Source of the DNA: JAZDCJ01 sp036311985
GTDB taxonomy: Bacteria > Actinomycetota > Actinomycetes > Actinomycetales > Micrococcaceae
Reading direction: 5' to 3' (one strand)
NCBI RefSeq assembly: GCF_036311985.1
Contig: NZ_JAZDCJ010000034.1
DNA: 23,329 bases
Positions 7,185 through 14,690 of the stretch are shown here, piece by piece (position 1 is the stretch's first letter; every line of letters starts with the position of its first letter). The position numbers and the translations under genes are program-made. The notes under the pieces are model-generated. The model saw nothing but the letters and a program-made list of their open reading frames with translations, did no database searches and was not told the DNA's origin.

Positions 7185-8590
7185 AGCTTGAACGCCCGTC
7201 GCGGGGCGCCGTCAACGAGGTCGACGACGACTTCGGCGGCGCGTTCCTCCGTGATCCGGTGCTCGGCGACGAGCCGGGCCAGGAACGCGGCCTCGACGCG
7301 GCGGGAGGCGTCGTGCCGGGCGGGGATGGAGCAGAAGGCGCGGGTGTCGTCGATGAAGCCGGAGGAGCGTGCGAAGCCGGCGGTCTCCGTCACGGCGGCG
7401 CGGAAGCGCAGCATCGCGTCCGGGGCGTCCAGGAACCACCACGGGGCGCCGATGAACACCGCCGGGTAGAAGCCGGCGAGCGGGGCGATCTCGCGGGAGA
7501 ACACGGTCTCGTCGATCGTGAACGGGATGAAGTGGAAGCCCTCGGCCGTGCCGAAGTCGGCCAGGAGCGGGCGCAGGCCGGTGGAGAAGTCCACGCCGAA
7601 GGGGATGTCGTGGCCCGTGTCGGGGCCGAAGCGGCCGAGCGTGCCCGGGTGCGTGTTGCGGTGCACGCCCGCATGCATGGTCATCACGAGGCCGTCGTCG
7701 ACGGCCATCGCGGCCTGCTGGTACATCATGTGCGCCTCGAACGCGAGGCCCTCGGCGAAGGTGGCCGTCCCGGCGAGGCCCTTCTCGAAGAGCGCGGCGG
7801 CTTCCGCGCGGTCCAGCTTGAGGGTGTCCGCGTTGTGCGTGCCGTGGTCGGAGGAGACCCCCCCGTGCTCGGCGAAGTAGCGGCGGCGGGCCGCCATCGC
7901 GGCGAGGTAGCCGTCGTAGCCGGTGGCGCCGCCGCCCGCGGCCTGGATGAGCCGGTCGGCGTTAGAGGCGAAGCCGTCGACCCAGAACTTCGTGTAGGCG
8001 TCGGGGCGGAAGGTCGGCAGGACGCGGGGGGCGAAGGAGTCGTCGGCGGCGAGCGCGTCGTGGGCGGCGAGGTCGGCGAGCGGGTCGTCGGTCGTGGCCA
8101 GGACCTCGATCTTGAACTGCTCCATGAGGGCGCGGGGGCGGAACCCGGGCTCGGCGATCTTCGCCTCGAGCGCGTCGTAGACGGCGTCGGCCGTCTCCTC
8201 GCGGATGTCCTCGTCGTCGATGCCGAAGACCTCGACGAACTCCTGGCGCAGCCAGTACCCGGACGCCGTGCCGTCGTAGAGCGGCCAGTGGCGGCAGAAC
8301 GTCCGCCAGGCCTCGCGCGGCGTCGCGCCGTCGGTGCCGCCCACGCGGAGCGCCTCGAGCGGCACGCCGGCGGCGTGCATCACGCGGGTGACGTAGTGGT
8401 CCGGGCTGATGAGCATCGCCGTGGGGTCGGGGAACGCGGCGTCGTCGGCGATGACGGAGGCCTCGACGTGGCCGTGGGGGGAGATGATGGGCAGCTCCTC
8501 CACGGCGGCGTGGAGTCGGCGGGCGATCTCCCGGACGCCGGGATCCGCGGGCAGGAGGCGGTCGGGATGGTTCGCGATCGAGGATGGCAT
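7181..8590 (-). CDS. uxaC: Glucuronate (uronate) isomerase
   Basis: Isomerises D-glucuronate to D-fructuronate (and D-galacturonate to D-tagaturonate), the first step of the hexuronate pathway. At 469 residues it equals the usual UxaC length. The metal-binding HxH of this amidohydrolase-superfamily enzyme is in ISPHGHVEAS (His39, His41). Other family segments include HYVTRVMHAAGVPLE, GFRPRALMEQFKIEVLATTDDP and MTMHAGVHRNT. I chose the ATG at 8590: the 12 extra codons to 8626 would run through the operator and lack similarity. There is no good Shine-Dalgarno, and a GACGAT box ends six bases before the ATG, so it may be leaderless. It is first in the catabolic operon, with lacI 77 bases upstream. 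Confidence 0.94.
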   Translation of the reverse strand: MPSSIANHPDRLLPADPGVREIARRLHAAVEELPIISPHGHVEASVIADDAAFPDPTAMLISPDHYVTRVMHAAGVPLEALRVGGTDGATPREAWRTFCRHWPLYDGTASGYWLRQEFVEVFGIDDEDIREETADAVYDALEAKIAEPGFRPRALMEQFKIEVLATTDDPLADLAAHDALAADDSFAPRVLPTFRPDAYTKFWVDGFASNADRLIQAAGGGATGYDGYLAAMAARRRYFAEHGGVSSDHGTHNADTLKLDRAEAAALFEKGLAGTATFAEGLAFEAHMMYQQAAMAVDDGLVMTMHAGVHRNTHPGTLGRFGPDTGHDIPFGVDFSTGLRPLLADFGTAEGFHFIPFTIDETVFSREIAPLAGFYPAVFIGAPWWFLDAPDAMLRFRAAVTETAGFARSSGFIDDTRAFCSIPARHDASRRVEAAFLARLVAEHRITEERAAEVVVDLVDGAPRRAFKL

Positions 8591-8596
8591 GCATCC

Positions 8597-8626
8597 ATCG
8601 TCCGGAGCGCGGAGGGGCGACGGCAA
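8597..8626 (-). promoter_or_regulatory. Candidate leaderless promoter of uxaC
   Basis: On the minus strand, TTGCCG (8626-8621), an 18-base spacer and GACGAT (8602-8597) are followed by six bases and the ATG. The -35 hexamer is identical to that proposed for the binding-protein gene and likewise overlaps the operator. The -10 box lacks the first consensus T. Confidence 0.4.
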
Positions 8627-8645
8627 CTAGTTGCCATGAGTTGCA
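8622..8645 (-). promoter_or_regulatory. LacI-type operator, site 2
   Basis: It contains a perfect 14-base palindrome GGCAACTAGTTGCC (8622-8635), followed by ATGAGTTGC, giving a second direct half-site ten bases on. It shares GTTGCCAnnAGTTGC with the two other sites and lies 32-55 bases before the uxaC start, over the candidate -35 box. Confidence 0.7.
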
Positions 8646-8667
8646 TCACACCTCTCCGGGCCGTCCG

Positions 8668-9693
8668 TCAGGCGCGGGCCGGACCCGTCGAGCGGCGCAC
8701 CACGAGCCGCGTCGGCAGCACCACGGGGCGCTCCGGAACCTGCACCGTCCCGTGGGAGAGCACCAGGAGGTTCCGCACGGCGGCCGCGCCGAGCGCGTGC
8801 AGGGGCGCGGCCACGCTCGTCAGCCCGGGCGTGATCAGCTCGGCGACCGGTGAGTTGTCGAAGCCCACGACGCTGATGTCCCCCGGGACGTCGTAGCCGC
8901 TCGCCTGCGCGCGGCGCATGAAGCCGATGGCGAGCTGGTCGTTGTAGCCGAGCACCGCCGTCGTCCCCGTGGCGAGGACCTGCCCGGCCACCGACTCCCC
9001 GCCTTCGCGCGTCGGGGCGGGGCACTGGACCATGGACACCTTCAGGCCCAGCTCCAGGGCACCCTCCTTGAGGGCCCGCCAGCGCATCCCGTGGGCCCAC
9101 GAGGCCTCCGGGCCGGCGAGGTAGGTCAGTTCGTGGTGGCCCAGCTCGCCGAGGTGCTCGAGCGCGCGTCGCATCCCGCGGGCGTTGTCGGTGACCACCC
9201 CGCCGACGCCGCTGACACCGCGGTTCATCACGAGCGTGGGCTTCTGCTTGGCCATGGCCCGGATCGCGGCGTCGGACATGCGCGAGCTGCTCAGCAGGAT
9301 CCCGTCGACGATGTCCATGACCCGCTCGATCGCCTCGCGCTCGACGATCCCGGACTCGCGCGTGTGCGCCAGGAGCATGGTGTAGTTGTTCTTCGCCGCC
9401 TCCTCCTCCGCGCCGCGGATCATGTCGATGAACACGGGATTGGAGATGTCGGCGATGACCAGGGCGATCGTGCCATGGCGCTGCCGCCCCTCGGCCATGG
9501 GGCGGCGCATGTCGACCGAGCGGTAGCCCAGCTCGGCGGCGACCTGGCGGATCCGCTCGGCGGTGGCGAAGCTGACCCGGCCCGGGCGGGCGAACGCCCG
9601 CGAGACCGTCGACGCCGAGACGCCGGCCAGGCGCGCGACGTCGTAGATCGTCGCCGGCTTCGGGGTCTCACCAGGTGGGGGCATGGACTCCAT
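8668..9693 (-). CDS. LacI-family transcriptional regulator, probable uronate-locus repressor
   Basis: A 341-residue LacI/GalR regulator. The DNA-binding domain (about residues 14-60) reads TIYDVARLAGVSASTVSRAF, with ELGYR at its end. A periplasmic-binding-protein-like effector domain follows (IALVIADISNPVF, VGFDNSPVAELITPGLTSV). I start at the ATG at 9693. The next ATG at 9684 has GGAG only three bases upstream and would give 338 residues; neither has a convincing Shine-Dalgarno. The gene lies between its two likely targets, uxaC downstream on the same strand and dctP divergent, with a matching operator motif in both gaps and a third copy before the ABC binding-protein gene. The effector is unknown; a pathway intermediate such as a uronate or KDG is the natural guess. 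Confidence 0.92.
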   Translation of the reverse strand: MESMPPPGETPKPATIYDVARLAGVSASTVSRAFARPGRVSFATAERIRQVAAELGYRSVDMRRPMAEGRQRHGTIALVIADISNPVFIDMIRGAEEEAAKNNYTMLLAHTRESGIVEREAIERVMDIVDGILLSSSRMSDAAIRAMAKQKPTLVMNRGVSGVGGVVTDNARGMRRALEHLGELGHHELTYLAGPEASWAHGMRWRALKEGALELGLKVSMVQCPAPTREGGESVAGQVLATGTTAVLGYNDQLAIGFMRRAQASGYDVPGDISVVGFDNSPVAELITPGLTSVAAPLHALGAAAVRNLLVLSHGTVQVPERPVVLPTRLVVRRSTGPARA

Positions 9694-9736
9694 CTTGGTG
9701 CATCGGCAGCCCGGACGACACCCCCGAGACGCCGCC

Positions 9737-9762
9737 GTTGCCGATGGCAACTGATGGCAACC
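9737..9762. promoter_or_regulatory. LacI-type operator, site 3 (lacI-dctP divergent region)
   Basis: Three GTTGCC/GGCAAC half-sites lie in 26 bases: an inverted pair, GTTGCC-GAT-GGCAAC (9737-9751), and a third GGCAAC (9756-9761) ten bases from the second. Read on the minus strand, the core is GTTGCCATCAGTTGCC, matching sites 1 and 2. It is 44-69 bases before lacI and about 120-145 before dctP, so it could serve both autoregulation and control of the TRAP operon. Confidence 0.65.
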
Positions 9763-9880
9763 GCTCGCTTCCGGCGGCGCGGCATGGGCATCATGCTTCA
9801 GTACCGCCAACGGGGCCGGTCGCCCCGGCACGGGGCGCGCGGGGTCGAGGACCACCGGCCGGAAAGCAGCACCACACACC

Positions 9881-10891
9881 ATGAGATCCACCCTTCTGCG
9901 CGCCTCCGCCGCGCTCACGGCGGCCGCGCTCGCACTGACCGCGTGCTCGGCCGGCGTCTCCGGCACCCCGGAGGACGGCAAGACGCTGATCCTCTCCCTC
10001 AACCAGTCCGAGTCCCACCCGTCCTACGTGGCGCTGACGTCGTTCGGCGAGCGCCTCGCCGAGGCCACGGGCGGCCGCTGGGACATCAAGGTCTACCCGA
10101 ACGAGACGCTCGGCGCGCAGCAGGAAGTCGTCCAGCTCGTGAGCGACGGCTCCGTCGACATGGCCGTGGCGTCCGGTACGCAGCTCGAGAACCTGAACCC
10201 CGAGTTCGGCGTGCTGAACCTGCCGACCGTGTTCGAGGGCATCGACCACCAGATGTCCGTCCTGCGGGACCGGGACATCGTCGGCGAGCTGTTCGGCTCG
10301 CTCGAGCCGGAGAAGAACCTGACCGTGCTCGGCGGCCTCACCCAGGGCGACCGCAACCTCTACACGGTCCGCGGCCCCGTGACCACGCCCGCCGATCTGC
10401 GCGGCCAGAAGGTCCGCGTCCAGGAGTCCGACGTCCACATCTCGATGGTCAACGCGATGGGCGCCTCCGCCACGCCGATGTCCTACGGCGAGGTCTACAC
10501 GGCGCTGCAGTCCGGGGTCCTCGACGGGGCCGAGAACAACGAGATCTCCTACGTCACGCAGAACCACAACGAGGCCGCCCAGCACGTGGCCCTGACCCGG
10601 CACCTCGTGGGCCTGGACTACATGCTCGTCAACGCCGACACCTACCACGGCATGGCGGCCCGGGATCGAGAGGTCTTCGACCGCGCCTGGGACGAGACCG
10701 TCACCGAGCACACCGAGCTGTGGAAGCAGGAGACCGAGGCGGCGATCGCGCGCGCCGAGTCCCGCGGAACCGTCTTCAACGAGGTCGACGAGGAGGCATT
10801 CGCCGAGGCCCTGGCCCCCGTCGTCGAATCCGCCCTGCGCGGGACCGCGGACCGCGAACTGTTCGACGCCATCCAGGAGGCCGCCCGGTGA
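9881..10891 (+). CDS. dctP: TRAP transporter solute-binding lipoprotein (DctP family)
   Basis: Extracytoplasmic binding protein of a tripartite ATP-independent transporter, 336 residues. The N-terminus is a lipoprotein signal with lipobox LTAC (Cys22), as needed in a Gram-positive cell without periplasm. Family features include GGRWDIKVYPNETLGAQ, LRGQKVRVQES with the conserved ligand-carboxylate Arg179, and LDGAENNEISY (Asn219/Asn220). The ATG at 9881 directly precedes a good signal peptide, though the Shine-Dalgarno is weak (GGAAAG, too far upstream). The sequence and context fit the uronate-binding type of DctP, with D-glucuronate or a related sugar acid as the probable ligand (inference from adjacent uxaC genes and the shared operator). 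dctQ overlaps by four bases. Confidence 0.93.
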   Translation: MRSTLLRASAALTAAALALTACSAGVSGTPEDGKTLILSLNQSESHPSYVALTSFGERLAEATGGRWDIKVYPNETLGAQQEVVQLVSDGSVDMAVASGTQLENLNPEFGVLNLPTVFEGIDHQMSVLRDRDIVGELFGSLEPEKNLTVLGGLTQGDRNLYTVRGPVTTPADLRGQKVRVQESDVHISMVNAMGASATPMSYGEVYTALQSGVLDGAENNEISYVTQNHNEAAQHVALTRHLVGLDYMLVNADTYHGMAARDREVFDRAWDETVTEHTELWKQETEAAIARAESRGTVFNEVDEEAFAEALAPVVESALRGTADRELFDAIQEAAR

Positions 10892-11394
10892 GCACCGTCA
10901 AGAACGTCCTCGACACCGCCCTGAAGTGGCTGTGCATCGTCCTGTTCACCTCCCTCGTGGCCGTCGTCGTCTGGCAGGTCTTCAGCCGCCAGGTCCTCAA
11001 CGCCCCCGCGACATGGACCACCTCCGTCGCCCAGTACCTGTTCGTCTGGCTCGCCCTCTTCGGCGCCGCCTGGGTGTTCTCCGAGAAGGAGCACATCGCG
11101 GTGGACTTCATGACCCGGATCCTCGGCGTCAACGACAAGCGGTGGCTCGAGGCCGCCGTGAACGGGATCGTGTTCGCCTTCGCGGCGCTCGTGCTCTTCT
11201 GGGGCGGGCTGCGCGGCGTGGACCTGACGTGGACGCAGAAGGTCTCGGGCCTGCCCGTGAGCGTCGGGATGATGTACCTGGCCCTGCCGGTCTCCGGCGC
11301 CATCACGATGCTGTACTCGCTCTTGCACCTCGTCGAGGCGCTCCGCGGGCGCGGCCTGCCGGACGACGGCGAAGAGATCCGGGAGGCGGTGTGA
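10888..11394 (+). CDS. dctQ: TRAP transporter small permease subunit (DctQ family)
   Basis: Small membrane subunit of the TRAP importer, 168 residues. Four hydrophobic segments are visible at roughly 12-32, 45-63, 88-106 and 125-148, as expected for DctQ. The family pattern WQVFSRQVLNAPATWTTSVA followed by WVFSEKEHIAVDF is clear. The GTG start overlaps the dctP stop as GTGA, so translation is coupled. It should form the membrane complex with DctM and accept substrate from the lipid-anchored DctP using an ion gradient. Confidence 0.93.
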   Translation: MSTVKNVLDTALKWLCIVLFTSLVAVVVWQVFSRQVLNAPATWTTSVAQYLFVWLALFGAAWVFSEKEHIAVDFMTRILGVNDKRWLEAAVNGIVFAFAALVLFWGGLRGVDLTWTQKVSGLPVSVGMMYLALPVSGAITMLYSLLHLVEALRGRGLPDDGEEIREAV

Positions 11395-11396
11395 GC

Positions 11397-12704
11397 ATGG
11401 ATCCCGCACTCGTCGCAGGCATCGTCCTGATCGTCGGCATCGCCGTCCTCCTCCTGGCCCGCGTGCCGATCGCCGTCGCCGTCGGCTTCTCCGCGTTCGT
11501 CGCCGTCGCGGCCGTCATCGGCCTCGAGAAGGCCTCGTTCGTCGCGGCCCAGAGGCTCTTCACGGGCGTGAACTCGTTCGCCCTCCTGGCCATCCCGTTC
11601 TTCATTCTCGCCGGCGTGCTCATGAACAACGGCGGGATCGCCGCCCGCCTCATCGATGCCGCCAAGGTGCTCGTGGGGCGCATGCCGGGCTCGCTCGCGC
11701 AGACGAACGTCGTCGCCAACGCCCTCTTCGGTTCCGTCTCCGGCGCCGCTGTGGCCTCCGCCGCGGCCGTCGGCGGCGTGATCGGCCCGCGCCAGGCCAA
11801 GGAGGGCTACGACCGCGACTTCTCCGCCGCCGTCAACGTGGCCTCCGCGCCCTCCGGCATGCTGCTCCCGCCGAGCAACACGCTCATCGTCTACTCGCTC
11901 GTCTCGAGCACGTCGATCGCGACGCTCTTCGTCGCCGGCTACATCCCCGGGATCCTCTGGGCCGTGGCCTGCATGGCGGTGGTCTACCTCTACGTCCGCA
12001 AGCGCCCCGGCACCGGCGTGAACGAGTCAGTGCCACTGCGCGTGGCCCTGACGACCCTGTGGCGGGCCGTGCCCTCGATCCTCATGATCGTCGTCGTCAT
12101 CGGCGGCATCTTGGCCGGGATCTTCACGCCGACCGAGTCGGCGGCCATCGCCGTCGTCTACTGCCTGGTCCTGGCCTTCGCCTACCGGGCCATCAGGGTC
12201 CGCGACCTGCCGGGGATCATCCTCAACACGACCCGCACGACCGCCGTCGTCATGCTGCTCGTCGGCGTCTCGACGATCATGGCCTGGGTCATGGCGTTCT
12301 CCGGCATCCCGGCCGCGATCTCCTCGGCGCTGCTGGGGCTGACGGACAACCCGTCGGTGATCCTGATCCTCATCATGATCACGCTGCTGCTCATCGGCAC
12401 GTTCATGGATCCGACGCCGGCGATCCTGATCTTCGTCCCGATCTTCCTGCCGATCGTCACCGAGTTCGGCGTCGACCCGATCCACTTCGGCATCATGGTC
12501 ACGTTCAACCTCTGCCTGGGCACCATCACCCCGCCCGTCGGCAACGTCCTGTTCGTGGGCGCACGGATCGCGAACCTGCGCGTCGAGCCCGTCATCCGAG
12601 CGCTCGTCCCGTTCTTCATCGCACTGATCGCGATGCTGTTCGTGGTGGCGTTCGTCCCGCAGCTCTCGCTGTGGCTTCCGGGCGTGCTGGGCCTGATGCC
12701 GTAG
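11397..12704 (+). CDS. dctM: TRAP transporter large permease subunit (DctM family)
   Basis: Large transport subunit, 435 residues, hydrophobic throughout with about a dozen membrane segments. Conserved family stretches are present: LLAIPFFILAGVLMNNGGIA near the N-terminus, MLLPPSNTLIVYS, GIFTPTESAAIAVVY, GTFMDPTPAILIF and ITPPVGNVLFVGARIA. The ATG at 11397 lies ten bases after GGGAGG. A GTG at 11391, overlapping the dctQ stop as GTGA, is equally plausible and adds two residues. It completes the dctPQM operon, which probably imports a uronic acid in symport with Na+ or H+. Confidence 0.94.
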   Translation: MDPALVAGIVLIVGIAVLLLARVPIAVAVGFSAFVAVAAVIGLEKASFVAAQRLFTGVNSFALLAIPFFILAGVLMNNGGIAARLIDAAKVLVGRMPGSLAQTNVVANALFGSVSGAAVASAAAVGGVIGPRQAKEGYDRDFSAAVNVASAPSGMLLPPSNTLIVYSLVSSTSIATLFVAGYIPGILWAVACMAVVYLYVRKRPGTGVNESVPLRVALTTLWRAVPSILMIVVVIGGILAGIFTPTESAAIAVVYCLVLAFAYRAIRVRDLPGIILNTTRTTAVVMLLVGVSTIMAWVMAFSGIPAAISSALLGLTDNPSVILILIMITLLLIGTFMDPTPAILIFVPIFLPIVTEFGVDPIHFGIMVTFNLCLGTITPPVGNVLFVGARIANLRVEPVIRALVPFFIALIAMLFVVAFVPQLSLWLPGVLGLMP

Positions 12705-12739
12705 CACCGGCCTCCGCGTCCGGGGCGACCGCGGCGCCG

Positions 12740-12769
12740 ACCCCGGCGTCGCGGTCACGGCGCCGGGGT
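12740..12769 (+). terminator. Possible GC-rich terminator hairpin after dctM
   Basis: ACCCCGGCG (12740-12748) pairs perfectly with CGCCGGGGT (12761-12769) over a 12-base loop, 36 bases past the dctM stop. There is no T tract after it, so it may be a weak or factor-assisted terminator, or a transcript-stabilising stem. Confidence 0.4.
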
Positions 12770-12809
12770 GGAAGACTGGCAGCATCGGATCCTCCACCGA
12801 AAGGACGCC

Positions 12810-13598
12810 ATGAGCGGACAGCGCACACCCCGGGACATCGAATGCTGGCTGACGGACATGGACGGGGTGCTGGTCCACGAGAACCGGCCGATCCCCGGCG
12901 CCGCGGAGCTGATCCAACGCTGGGTGGACACGTCCAAGCGGTTCCTGGTGCTGACGAACAACTCGATCTTCACCCCGCGGGACCTGCAGGCCCGGCTCGC
13001 CTCGTCCGGGCTGCACCTGCCGGAGGAGAACATCTGGACCTCGGCCCTGGCCACGGCCGAGTTCCTGAAGCGGCAGCTGCCGGGCGGGCGCGCCTTCGTG
13101 ATCGGCGAAGCGGGGCTGACGACGGCGCTGCACGAGGCCGGCTTCATCCTCACCGACCAGGATCCGGACTACGTGGTCCTCGGCGAGACGCGCACCTACT
13201 CCTTCGAGGCCATCACGCGGGCGATCCGGCTCATCGAGGGCGGGGCGCGTTTCATCGCGACCAATCCCGACGCCACGGGGCCCTCGGCCGAGGGGCCGCT
13301 CCCGGCGACAGGGGCCGTCGCCGCGCTCATCACGGCGGCGACGAACCGCCAGCCCTACATCGTGGGCAAGCCGAACCCGATGATGTTCCGCTCGGCGTTG
13401 AACCGGATCGAGGCGCATTCGGAGACGACGGCGATGATCGGGGACCGCATGGACACCGACATCGTCGCGGGCATGGAGGCCGGGCTCTTCACGGTCCTGG
13501 TGCACACGGGCATCACGCAGCCCGGCGACGTCGAGACGTTCCCGTTCCGCCCGGACGCCACCTTCCCCTCCGTGGCGGAACTGCTCGAGGAGTTCTAG
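12810..13598 (+). CDS. HAD-superfamily subclass IIA phosphatase (NagD-like)
   Basis: A 262-residue haloacid dehalogenase-type phosphatase of the NagD/p-nitrophenylphosphatase group. Motif I is LTDMDGVLVHE (nucleophile Asp16, acid/base Asp18), motif II is in VLTNNS (Thr49-Ser52), the lysine is in GKPNPMMF, and motif III is IGDRMDTDI. A C2-type cap should lie between motifs II and III. The ATG at 12810 has AAAGGA just upstream; the longer open frame to 12768 is not supported. E. coli NagD dephosphorylates UMP and other nucleotides, while relatives act on sugar phosphates or pyridoxal phosphate. Its stop overlaps the pyrE stop on the other strand in a shared CTAG. The true substrate is uncertain. 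Confidence 0.88.
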   Translation: MSGQRTPRDIECWLTDMDGVLVHENRPIPGAAELIQRWVDTSKRFLVLTNNSIFTPRDLQARLASSGLHLPEENIWTSALATAEFLKRQLPGGRAFVIGEAGLTTALHEAGFILTDQDPDYVVLGETRTYSFEAITRAIRLIEGGARFIATNPDATGPSAEGPLPATGAVAALITAATNRQPYIVGKPNPMMFRSALNRIEAHSETTAMIGDRMDTDIVAGMEAGLFTVLVHTGITQPGDVETFPFRPDATFPSVAELLEEF

Positions 13599-14155
13599 AG
13601 CCCCAGCTCGTCCAGGCCGAACGCGTAGAGGTATGGGACGCCGGCCTCGGACTCGATGCGCTCCTTGGCGCCCGTGTCCCGGTCCACGATCACGGCGACG
13701 GCGACGACGTTGCCGCCGGCCTTGCGCACGCCCTCGACGGCCGTGAGCGCGGAGCCGCCCGTCGTGGAGGTGTCCTCGAGGACGACGACGTCGCGCCCCT
13801 CGACGGAGGGGCCCTCGACCTGGCGGCCCATGCCGTAGGACTTCTGCGCCTTGCGCACCACGAACGCGTCGACCGTCCGCCCGGCGGCGCCGGCCGAGTG
13901 CATGAGCGCGGTCCCGACGGGGTCGGCGCCCATCGTCAGCCCGCCGGCGGACTCGAAGGAGATCCCGGCGTCGTCCAGCAGGCCCAGCATGACCTCGCCG
14001 ACGAGCGGGGACGCCTCGTGGTGCAGTGTCACGCGGCGCAGGTCGATGTAGTAGTCGGCCTCCTTGCCGGAGGAGAGGACCACCTTGCCGCGGACCACGG
14101 CGAGTTCGGTGATGAGTTCGAGCAGGCGGGAGCGGGCGTCGGGCGCGGAAGTCAT
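13595..14155 (-). CDS. pyrE: Orotate phosphoribosyltransferase
   Basis: Transfers the phosphoribosyl group from PRPP to orotate, giving OMP in pyrimidine synthesis. The 186-residue length is usual. The PRPP-binding loop VVVLEDTSTTGGSA lies at about 123-136, the flexible catalytic loop FVVRKAQKSYGMG at 98-110, and SSGKEADYYIDLRRV near the N-terminus is characteristic. The ATG at 14155 is chosen because TAGAAT ends seven bases upstream, the pattern of a leaderless transcript; the extra 19 codons of the open frame would cross the divergent promoter. It is divergent from the MarR-like gene and convergent with the HAD phosphatase. Confidence 0.96.
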   Translation of the reverse strand: MTSAPDARSRLLELITELAVVRGKVVLSSGKEADYYIDLRRVTLHHEASPLVGEVMLGLLDDAGISFESAGGLTMGADPVGTALMHSAGAAGRTVDAFVVRKAQKSYGMGRQVEGPSVEGRDVVVLEDTSTTGGSALTAVEGVRKAGGNVVAVAVIVDRDTGAKERIESEAGVPYLYAFGLDELGL

Positions 14156-14162
14156 GGTCACG

Positions 14163-14168
14163 ATTCTA
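14163..14168 (-). promoter_or_regulatory. Leaderless -10 box of pyrE
   Basis: TAGAAT on the minus strand is followed by seven bases and then the ATG, so transcription should begin at or next to the start codon. No clear -35 box is seen. Confidence 0.55.
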
Positions 14169-14198
14169 GTGTCCCGAGACAGCCGGGCGGGCCGGGGA

Positions 14199-14204
14199 TA
14201 GTCT
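14199..14204 (+). promoter_or_regulatory. Leaderless -10 box of the MarR-like gene
   Basis: TAGTCT, then six bases, then ATG at 14211, the same geometry as nadE (TAAGCT). With the pyrE box it makes a divergent pair of leaderless promoters within 55 bases. The GGGGGC before the ATG could alternatively act as a very close ribosome site. Confidence 0.5.
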
Positions 14205-14210
14205 GGGGGC

Positions 14211-14690
14211 ATGAACGCTCAGCGACCCCTCGGATACTGGCTCAAGCTGGTGGATTCGCTCATCTCGGAGCAGTTCACCGTCTCCCTCGAGGAGCACGGC
14301 GTGACGCGGCGCCAATGGCAGCTGCTCAACGTGCTCTCCCGCGGCCCGGCCTCGGGCGGCGAGCTCACGGCCGCGCTCGCCCCGTTCTTCGGGGAACCGG
14401 CGCCCGACGGCGAGCCGTCGAGCCCGTCGGAGCACCTCGCCGAGCTCGTCGAGTCCGGCTGGGTCGCCGAGCAGGGCAGCACGTTCACCCTCACCGAGCG
14501 CGGGGCCACGAGCCTGGACCGCCTCACCGCGATCGTCGATGCCATGCGGGAGGAGTCCAGCGCGGGCATCAGCGAGGAGGACTACGCCACGACGGTCGCC
14601 TCGCTGCGCCGCATGGCCCTGAACCTCGGCTGGGACGATCCGTCCGGCACCGCCCCGGGATCCGCGTCCGACGCCGGACGGGACGCCTAG
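14211..14690 (+). CDS. MarR-like winged-helix protein
   Basis: A 159-residue protein with the layout of MarR regulators: an N-terminal helix (YWLKLVDSLISEQF), a winged-helix region (GVTRRQWQLLNVLSRGPASGGELTAAL), then LAELVESGWVAEQGSTFTLTERG as recognition-side helix and wing, and a C-terminal helical segment. A Pro/Ser/Glu-rich insertion (about residues 60-75) interrupts the wing domain more than usual, and the C-terminus is low-complexity Gly/Ser/Ala. The Stealth gene starts at the very next base after the stop, so the two are surely co-transcribed. It could regulate its own operon; I see no obvious operator palindrome in the 55-base divergent gap. Confidence 0.72.
   Translation: MNAQRPLGYWLKLVDSLISEQFTVSLEEHGVTRRQWQLLNVLSRGPASGGELTAALAPFFGEPAPDGEPSSPSEHLAELVESGWVAEQGSTFTLTERGATSLDRLTAIVDAMREESSAGISEEDYATTVASLRRMALNLGWDDPSGTAPGSASDAGRDA

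Noticed and set aside
5662..7215. A 927-residue open frame extending manD upstream through uxuB
   Set aside because: The ManD family begins at the ATG at 5661 with a good ribosome site; the upstream part is an Arg/Gly-rich shadow of uxuB, not a real fusion.
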